Below are positions 6,168 through 10,523 of a DNA stretch of 10,523 bases, piece by piece (the first letter of the stretch is position 1; every line of letters starts with the position of its first letter). This stretch comes from Thermoplasmata archaeon (lineage in GTDB: Archaea > Thermoplasmatota > E2 > UBA202 > JdFR-43). Both the position numbers and the translations under genes were made by a program. The stretch lies in assembly GCA_021163175.1 (NCBI GenBank), contig JAGGXG010000075.1:1-10523 (forward strand). Direction: 5' to 3'. Under the pieces are notes generated by a model. That model saw only the letters and a list, made by a program, of their open reading frames with translations, searched no databases and was not told the origin of the DNA.

Positions 6168-7091
6168 TCATTTTAATTGTGATATGCTGCATTCCCTGGC
6201 TTCCTTATCATTCCTTAGCCTTTTGAAAGATGGGCTTCTTAACTCATTTCTGTCTGTTTTTTCAAGATATTCTATTTCCGCCACCACTTCTGGCTTAACC
6301 CATATCATGTCGGGAGAGACATCTTCATAATTTTTTACATACGGTTTACTCGTTTCTTTGAGCATTTTTTTCAGCAATTCCATTGTTTTTTCATCAAAGC
6401 CAGTTCCAACTTTTCCCACGTATATTAGATTGCCATCATCATACAATCCCATCCCGAGAGAGCTTATCTCTCTTTTTAACGAGGTGTAGCCAACTATAAC
6501 AACATCAATACTCTTAACATTCTTTATTTTAATCCACTCTTTCCTTCTTTCCCCGGGATAATAAAAGCTGCTTTTTTCCTTTGCCATTACTCCCTCGAGC
6601 TCGAGTTTTTTAATGCTCTCCCATAACTTTCTCCCCTTTTCAGTATAAAAAATGAGCTCAATATGCTTGCCATTATTCCATATTTCTTCCAAAATTTCCT
6701 TTCTTTCCATCAATGGTTTTTTAATCATTTCCTTTCCTTTCAATTCAAGAATGTCGAATACGACATATGTTGCGGGCATTAATTTTGCTCTTATTTCAAT
6801 TATAAGCTCGCTTTCAACGTGTTCACGCTGCTGCAACCTGTAAAAGTCTGGTTTTCCATTGTTGTAGCATACTATTTCTCCATCCAAAACAACATTTTCA
6901 AAATTTTTTAGCTCACCCACAATCTCTGGATACCTTTTTGTTATGTTCTTCTGCCTCCTGTTAAATAATCTAATGCTTTTTCCAACTTCTGCCACGCATC
7001 TCGTTCCATCGAGCTTTGGTTCAAAAATATGGTTATAGCTATCCAAAAAGCTTTCATCGCCTTTTACAGCAAGCATCGGTAAATATTTCAT
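6168..7091 (-). CDS. ATP-dependent DNA ligase, LigD-type ligase domain (NHEJ)
   Basis: This stand-alone ligase of 307 residues should seal double-strand breaks held by Ku. Nucleotidyltransferase motifs are in order: motif I E-P-K-L-D-G-T-R with adenylated Lys26, L-D-G-E at 69-72 (motif III), V-F-D-I-L at 111-115, E-G-V-M-A-K-E at 166-172 (motif IV), and E-W-I-K-I-K at 185-190 (motif V). An OB-fold domain follows (about 193-300) with R-S-P-S-F-K-R-L-R-N-D-K, the form typical of LigD-type ligases (R-x-P-S-F-x-R-L-R). The length matches an isolated LigD ligase domain; the polymerase and phosphoesterase modules of bacterial LigD are absent here and nearby. The start ATG overlaps the ku stop as ATGA, so translation is coupled. 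The replicative archaeal ligase is much longer and begins with a separate DNA-binding domain, so this is a second, repair-type enzyme. Confidence 0.94.
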   Translation of the reverse strand: MKYLPMLAVKGDESFLDSYNHIFEPKLDGTRCVAEVGKSIRLFNRRQKNITKRYPEIVGELKNFENVVLDGEIVCYNNGKPDFYRLQQREHVESELIIEIRAKLMPATYVVFDILELKGKEMIKKPLMERKEILEEIWNNGKHIELIFYTEKGRKLWESIKKLELEGVMAKEKSSFYYPGERRKEWIKIKNVKSIDVVIVGYTSLKREISSLGMGLYDDGNLIYVGKVGTGFDEKTMELLKKMLKETSKPYVKNYEDVSPDMIWVKPEVVAEIEYLEKTDRNELRSPSFKRLRNDKEARECSISQLK

Positions 7092-7846
7092 TTTTCTATC
7101 GTCGCCTTCAAAGCTTCTATCAGACTATGCTCTTCTTTGGGCTTTTCTTCTGGAACAACAACTTCCTCTCCTTCAATCTTCTTCTTTATCAACTCTCTTA
7201 ATTCTTCCATGAATGTATCTTTGTATTTATCAAGTTTGAAATCCTTATTGTAATATTTCTGGATAAGCATTCTTCCAAGCTCTTTCTCCTTTTCATTTAT
7301 TTCTGGTTTTTCATCTAAATTTTCAAGTTCATCCATTGAATTTATTTCATCATGGAAATGCAATATTGAAAGAAGTAAACCCTTCTCAAACGGCTGTATG
7401 GCTACGAGATATTCCTTATTTTTTATTACAACTTTTCCTATTGCAGCCTTTCCCATTTCTTCCATCAATTCCTTCAGAAGAAAATACGCTTTATCCTTTT
7501 TATTTTGCGGAACAATATAATAACTTTTCTCATAATATATTGGCTTTATTTGCTCAATATCGATAAATTCATATATTTCAAGGTTGTCCGTCCTTTTAGG
7601 ACGGAGCTTCTTTATTTCTTCAGAATCTATGATAAAATAGCTATTCTTTTCGAATTCTATTCCCATCACAACATCATCTTTGCTCAGCTCCTCGCCATTC
7701 TCACAAACCATTTTATAATGAACTGGCAAATGATGCTCTTTACACAACATTTTAAACTGCACTTTCTTCGATTTCGTTGCAGAATATATCTTAACGGGTA
7801 TGTTAACAAGTCCAATGCTTATGCTTCCACTCCATGTTGCTCTCAT
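7088..7846 (-). CDS. ku: Prokaryotic Ku, DNA end-binding protein (NHEJ)
   Basis: Ku forms a homodimeric ring on broken DNA ends and recruits the ligase. The 252-residue product begins M-R-A-T-W-S-G-S-I-S-I-G-L-V-N-I-P-V-K, the hallmark of bacterial-type Ku, followed by V-C-E-N-G-E-E-L, the D-D-V-V-M-G-I-E-F-E-K block and S-Y-Y-I-V-P near 110. The core ends near residue 190. The tail of about 60 residues is rich in Lys and Glu, as in many short Kus, and could contact the ligase. TTG at 7849 is in frame, but ATG 7846 gives the conserved N-terminus, and a TATA box lies 23 bases upstream, so the mRNA is probably leaderless. The stop overlaps the ligase start by four bases. It diverges from the radical SAM gene across 67 bases. 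Confidence 0.96.
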   Translation of the reverse strand: MRATWSGSISIGLVNIPVKIYSATKSKKVQFKMLCKEHHLPVHYKMVCENGEELSKDDVVMGIEFEKNSYFIIDSEEIKKLRPKRTDNLEIYEFIDIEQIKPIYYEKSYYIVPQNKKDKAYFLLKELMEEMGKAAIGKVVIKNKEYLVAIQPFEKGLLLSILHFHDEINSMDELENLDEKPEINEKEKELGRMLIQKYYNKDFKLDKYKDTFMEELRELIKKKIEGEEVVVPEEKPKEEHSLIEALKATIEK

Positions 7847-7864
7847 CAATTTTATTTTCTGCTG

Positions 7865-7873
7865 TATATAAAT
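7865..7873. promoter_or_regulatory. TATA element between ku and the radical SAM gene, possibly bidirectional
   Basis: TATATAAAT lies 23 bases before the ku ATG on the minus strand. Read on the plus strand, the same TATATA core would place a start near 7893, just ahead of the ribosome-binding site of the radical SAM gene. A second plus-strand candidate, TTTTATA at 7887-7893, leaves little room for the ribosome-binding site. Confidence 0.45.
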
Positions 7874-7896
7874 GTTTTTCCAAAGTTTTTATAGGT

Positions 7897-7905
7897 AGAG
7901 GAGGT
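7897..7905 (+). promoter_or_regulatory. Strong Shine-Dalgarno that fixes a GTG start
   Basis: AGAGGAGGT ends 8 bases before GTG 7914. The ATG at 7912 is out of frame and meets TGA at once (ATGTGA), so the ribosome-binding site selects the GTG. It is the strongest such motif ahead of any first gene in this window. Confidence 0.8.
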
Positions 7906-7913
7906 ATAAAAAT

Positions 7914-9272
7914 GTGAAAGTTTCGTTAATATATCCGCCTGGTGATGGCGAAGCTCTTGAAACAGATAAGACATCGTCCCCTTTTGCTCCTCCTTTGGGA
8001 TTAATGTACATAGCGAGAATTCTTTCAATGAATGATATTGAGACAAGCATAATTGATGCAAGGCATGAAAGAATCGGCTCAGCTAAAATTAAAAAATTGC
8101 TCACTCAATCCGACGCCATAGGTATAAGCATACCAAGTTTTGCCAGAAAAAACGCCGAAAAAATAATAAAAATGATAAGAGAAATTGATAACGACATTTT
8201 CATCATTGCAGGCGGGCCACACTGCACTCTTTTTCCCATGGACGCCATCGCGGCGGGCGCAGATGCGGCGGTGAGGGGCGAGGGCGAGTATGCGGCAATG
8301 CATTTTAAGGATATTATGGATGGAAAGGTTGTAGCGGGTGTGTATAGAAAAGAAGGTGGCAGAGATGGCATCATCATAGAAAACCTTGATGAAATACCCT
8401 TTCCATCTCATGAAATGGTGAAAAAATATGAATATGGCTATATAGCTGGATTTAAGCCCTTTAAGGCAAAGTTCACAGCCATGATAAGCAGCAGAGGATG
8501 TCCTTATAAATGCAAATTTTGCAGTCGAGAAATTTTTGCAGGGAGAAGATACAGGGAAAGGAGTGTTGAAAATGTTCTGGATGAAATTGAGTTTATTATT
8601 GATGAAGGATACAATGGAATAATATTTGTGGATGATAATTTTTTGCTGAACAGGAAGAGAGTGATGAGGATAATGGATGGAATAATCGAAATGAATACCG
8701 AAATAAAAATAATTGTTGAAGGGGCGAGAGTCAATGTGGCAGATTACGAGCTTTATAAGAAAATGTGGGATGCTGGTGTTAGAGTGATTTCCTATGGAAT
8801 TGAATCTGGCAATCAGGATATTCTTGACTTTTATAATAAAAAAATTACACTTGAACAGGTTAAAAAAGCCGTTGGCATTGCCAACAGAGTGGGCTTTTTC
8901 ACGGTTGGTTCATTCATAATTGGCGCACCTTTTGAAGATAGAGCAAAAATAGAAAAAACCATCAGATTTGCGACAACGCTTCCCCTCGACTTTGTGGAAT
9001 TTTATATTCTTGAATATAGAGTTGGTTCTCAGTTATGGAATGAAGCGGTGAAAGGAGGACTGATTGATAAAAAACAATATTTTGTCAAGGCATGTAAGGA
9101 AAATAATCTCAGCTTGCTGAGCATGAATGAATTAAATCAATTGAGGAAAAAAGCATATATGAGATTCTATCTCCGCCCATCATATGTAATGGGAGAGATG
9201 CTAAAACTGGCAAAACATGGCAATGCAGATCTCATAAAAGCAGCAATTTCAATGATGCATAAGTTTGTTTGA
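7914..9272 (+). CDS. B12-binding-domain radical SAM protein
   Basis: The protein has 452 residues. Residues 1-140 form a cobalamin-binding-like Rossmann domain (V-S-L-I-Y-P-P-G, P-P-L-G-L-M-Y-I-A, A-G-G-P-H at 99-103, R-G-E-G-E at 121-125). It lacks the classic D-x-H-x-x-G loop (I-D-A-R-H-E-R-I-G at 47-55 instead), so true B12 binding is uncertain. The radical SAM barrel (about 185-400) has C-P-Y-K-C-K-F-C with Cys196, 200 and 203 as [4Fe-4S] ligands, F-V-D-D-N-F at 238-243 and S-Y-G-I-E-S-G at 293-299. The tail is helical. The architecture is that of class B radical SAM methylases and related enzymes; the substrate cannot be read from the sequence. The gene stands alone, diverging from ku. 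The GTG start is set by an AGAGGAGGT motif. Confidence 0.92.
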   Translation: MKVSLIYPPGDGEALETDKTSSPFAPPLGLMYIARILSMNDIETSIIDARHERIGSAKIKKLLTQSDAIGISIPSFARKNAEKIIKMIREIDNDIFIIAGGPHCTLFPMDAIAAGADAAVRGEGEYAAMHFKDIMDGKVVAGVYRKEGGRDGIIIENLDEIPFPSHEMVKKYEYGYIAGFKPFKAKFTAMISSRGCPYKCKFCSREIFAGRRYRERSVENVLDEIEFIIDEGYNGIIFVDDNFLLNRKRVMRIMDGIIEMNTEIKIIVEGARVNVADYELYKKMWDAGVRVISYGIESGNQDILDFYNKKITLEQVKKAVGIANRVGFFTVGSFIIGAPFEDRAKIEKTIRFATTLPLDFVEFYILEYRVGSQLWNEAVKGGLIDKKQYFVKACKENNLSLLSMNELNQLRKKAYMRFYLRPSYVMGEMLKLAKHGNADLIKAAISMMHKFV

Positions 9273-9422
9273 AATAATGGGTGTTATTTTTCTCGTAACT
9301 TTTTCAATTTTCCCCGCATCAGCATTCTCTTCCATTATAAAATCAACATTGATTTTAATAATAGCTTCTTTGATAAGTCTTCTTAGTGAGGAAAAATCAA
9401 AAGCCCTAGAAAAGGAAGAGAA
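9249..9422 (-). pseudogene. Coding-like fragment antisense to the radical SAM 3' end
   Basis: The minus strand is open for 57 codons and reads L-R-R-L-I-K-E-A-I-I-K-I-N-V-D-F-I-M-E-E and then A-D-A-G-K-I-E-K-V-T-R-K-I, ending at TGA 9251-9249. Its codons are purine-first and Lys/Glu-rich, like real genes here, while the plus-strand reading of the same bases is Ser/Phe/Leu-rich like an antisense shadow. There is no good start codon; the internal ATG would give only 28 residues. It overlaps the radical SAM end by 24 bases. It may be the remnant of a lost gene. The family is not recognised. Confidence 0.3.
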
Positions 9423-9641
9423 TTAAAATTAGAAACTGCCTATTATTTTTTCAATCCAATTGTAATAGGAGAAGGTTTTATAGAAATTGCAATGGAAAAA
9501 GCCGATAATGAAATAATAAAAAAATGAGCATAAAACTGCTTTCAACGCACTTGAAAGAATAAAAAAGTTGCCAAAAATGTAGTCGAAAAGGAGAAATAAA
9601 GGAATGAAAAGATATTGGAAATTATAACTCAGCGTCTGTAA
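9391..9641 (+). pseudogene. Frameshifted gene remnant, family unknown
   Basis: Coding-like text continues through three frames. About 9391-9527 includes L-E-T-A-Y-Y-F-F-N-P-I-V-I-G-E-G-F-I-E-I and M-E-K-A-D-N-E-I-I-K-K before TGA. About 9523-9576 reads N-E-H-K-T-A-F-N-A-L-E-R-I-K-K-L-P-K. About 9576-9596 reads N-V-V-E-K-E-K. About 9603-9641 reads N-E-K-I-L-E-I-I-T-Q-R-L before TAA. Each break sits at or beside an A-run. Pieced together it would be a mostly helical, Lys/Glu-rich protein. No start codon is left, and the end overlaps the next minus-strand gene by 20 bases. True decay and homopolymer errors both fit. I do not recognise the family. Confidence 0.35.
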
Positions 9642-10302
9642 GAAATAAAAAGGACGAAATGCGTCCTGTCATTCTTGTGGCATCTTCGCCTAAATCTCCA
9701 AGTGTAAATAGGCGGCATAAAGCTCGTGCAAATCTATTGAATAATTTTCTTAGTTCATTGTTTAGTTCTTCTATAAATTCATTATGTCTTCCTTCAGCAA
9801 ATTGAAGTTCTCGTAATTGACTGTTTTTAGAAACCACTTCATTCTCAATTTCCTCAATAATCTCATATGGGTTACTATAATCAATTTTGTTTCCACTGAT
9901 TTTATCAAAATCATAGTATCTTGCTTTTTGACCAAAAATTGAAAGTAGCTCAATAATTTTATCCAGTAAATCATCGTGTTCAAAAAAATCTAAATCTTCG
10001 ACACAGGCGACACACTTATCTTTATAATCCATTTTGTAACAGATCTCTATAATTTTTTGTTTTAAGGCTTTCAGATTATGTCCATACCTTTTAACATTGG
10101 GAAAACAGCCTTTTTCTTTAAATTCCCAAAAACATATTATGCTTTTCATCAATCTTTCAAATCCACTTGCAAGAAAAGAAAATGCTACATGATAAGAGGC
10201 TGGAGAGCCGTCTAATTTTTTTATTTCCTCTATTCCGTAACAAATATGTTTAATTGAAATAGTAACTGCATTCTCCAAAGAAATAAAATCTTCAGCATCC
10301 AT
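9622..10302 (-). CDS. Hypothetical helical protein, possibly HEPN-like
   Basis: I do not recognise the family with confidence. From ATG 10302 the product has 226 residues, with no signal or membrane helix. The N-terminal half reads as amphipathic helices and contains S-Y-H-V-A-F-S-F-L-A-S-G-F-E-R-L-M-K-S and then Y-G-H-N-L-K-A-L near 80-87. A helix with an E-R-L-x-K motif followed by a G-H-x-L-x-x-L segment resembles HEPN-type proteins, often linked to RNases and defence. The R-x4-6-H catalytic motif of HEPN RNases is not clearly present. The middle holds G-Q-K-A-R-Y-Y-D-F-D-K-I-S-G near 128-141, and Glu-rich helices follow. An upstream TTG (10395) would add 31 hydrophobic residues, but a TATA box 23 bases before ATG 10302 favours the short form. 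It sits beside decayed gene fragments. Confidence 0.65.
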   Translation of the reverse strand: MDAEDFISLENAVTISIKHICYGIEEIKKLDGSPASYHVAFSFLASGFERLMKSIICFWEFKEKGCFPNVKRYGHNLKALKQKIIEICYKMDYKDKCVACVEDLDFFEHDDLLDKIIELLSIFGQKARYYDFDKISGNKIDYSNPYEIIEEIENEVVSKNSQLRELQFAEGRHNEFIEELNNELRKLFNRFARALCRLFTLGDLGEDATRMTGRISSFLFLTDAEL

Positions 10303-10317
10303 TAAATTCTTTATCGC

Positions 10318-10331
10318 TTTATATAATAAAA
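10318..10331 (-). promoter_or_regulatory. TATA box of the 226-residue gene
   Basis: The minus strand reads TTTTATTATATAAA, centred about 23 bases before ATG 10302. This supports that ATG as the start of a leaderless transcript and excludes the upstream TTG. Confidence 0.5.
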
Positions 10332-10419
10332 GTATTGTGGAAATGGCAGGCAGGTTTACACAAAAATAGTAATTGCTAAAAATTATTTTTATCAAGGATA
10401 AATACTCAAAAAATAATCA

Positions 10420-10523
10420 TCATCGAGATATTTTATCAATTATAACGATAGTCCATGCCAGCGCTAAGAAAATTTCAATAAAAATGAAAAGAAAATAGAG
10501 TTTATGTAAAGAAGGGATAAAGA
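10420..10523 (-). CDS. Possible 3' end of a membrane protein gene (runs off the right edge)
   Basis: The minus strand is open from the right edge to tandem TGA stops (CGA-TGA-TGA, first stop at 10422-10420) and reads K-L-Y-F-L-F-I-F-I-E-I-F-L-A-L-A-W-T-I-V and then I-D-K-I-S-R. This looks like a terminal transmembrane helix ending in charged residues. The plus strand of the same bases is also open for a stretch, so with about 34 codons the call is weak. Confidence 0.3.
   Translation of the reverse strand, partial: FIPSLHKLYFLFIFIEIFLALAWTIVIIDKISR

Noticed and set aside
7505..7894. 129-codon plus-strand open frame
   Set aside because: It is antisense to ku and full of Phe/Tyr/Leu from complementing Lys/Glu codons.
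9277..9426. 49-residue plus-strand frame (M-G-V-I-F-L-V...) right after the radical SAM stop, resembling a small membrane protein
   Set aside because: Its Ser/Phe/Leu/Ile-rich composition matches antisense shadows in this window, and the opposite strand has better purine-first codon use. It cannot be fully excluded.
10303..10395. TTG-started extension of the 226-residue protein with a hydrophobic N-terminus
   Set aside because: The extension runs through the TATA box, and its Phe/Leu/Ile-rich text looks like untranslated AT-rich DNA.

Overview
The window is AT-rich, with genes packed on both strands. It looks like an archaeal chromosome, most likely a euryarchaeon of the Thermoplasmatota type. 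The reasons are a split hypC/hypD pair of archaeal style, Lys/Glu/Ile-rich proteins with AGA/AGG arginines, and TATA-like boxes about 23-27 bases before the first ATG of most transcription units, which implies leaderless mRNAs. Shine-Dalgarno-like motifs appear only where a gene is internal to an operon or starts with GTG. The phylum is inference. The secreted papain-like protease with PKD and Ig domains and the Ku/LigD-type ligase pair would fit some sediment Thermoplasmatota.

Layout. Bases 1-157 (minus) hold the first ~50 codons of a gene running off the left edge, probably a transposase. A 12-bp hairpin covers its start codons. Bases ~239-572 (plus) are the wreck of a ferritin-like (rubrerythrin-type) diiron protein gene, broken by several frameshifts. 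hypD (646-1725, plus) and hypC (1719-1931, minus) converge with overlapping 3' ends. An 80-residue Cys-containing protein lies directly upstream of hypC. A secreted C1A cysteine protease (2331-3770, plus) follows and converges with a minus-strand pair: a LuxE-like adenylating enzyme (4746-6104) and a transglutaminase-fold protein (3767-4744), which are almost certainly cotranscribed. Next is a minus-strand operon of Ku (7088-7846) and a LigD-type ATP-dependent DNA ligase (6168-7091), a compact non-homologous end-joining module. A B12-binding radical SAM protein (7914-9272, plus) diverges from ku, and the two may share one TATA element. Bases 9249-9641 hold coding-like fragments on both strands and no intact gene. 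A 226-residue helical protein (9622-10302, minus), possibly HEPN-like, follows. The last 100 bases may hold the end of another membrane protein.

How the genes relate. HypC and HypD act together in building the Fe(CN)2CO centre of [NiFe] hydrogenases, although no hydrogenase structural gene is in view. Ku and the ligase act together in double-strand break repair. The LuxE-like/transglutaminase pair is the best candidate for an undescribed pathway: one partner should activate a carboxylate as an acyl-adenylate, and the other keeps a full Cys-His-Asp triad suited to acyl transfer or amide chemistry. Both ends of the window show gene decay, while the core from 646 to 9272 is intact.
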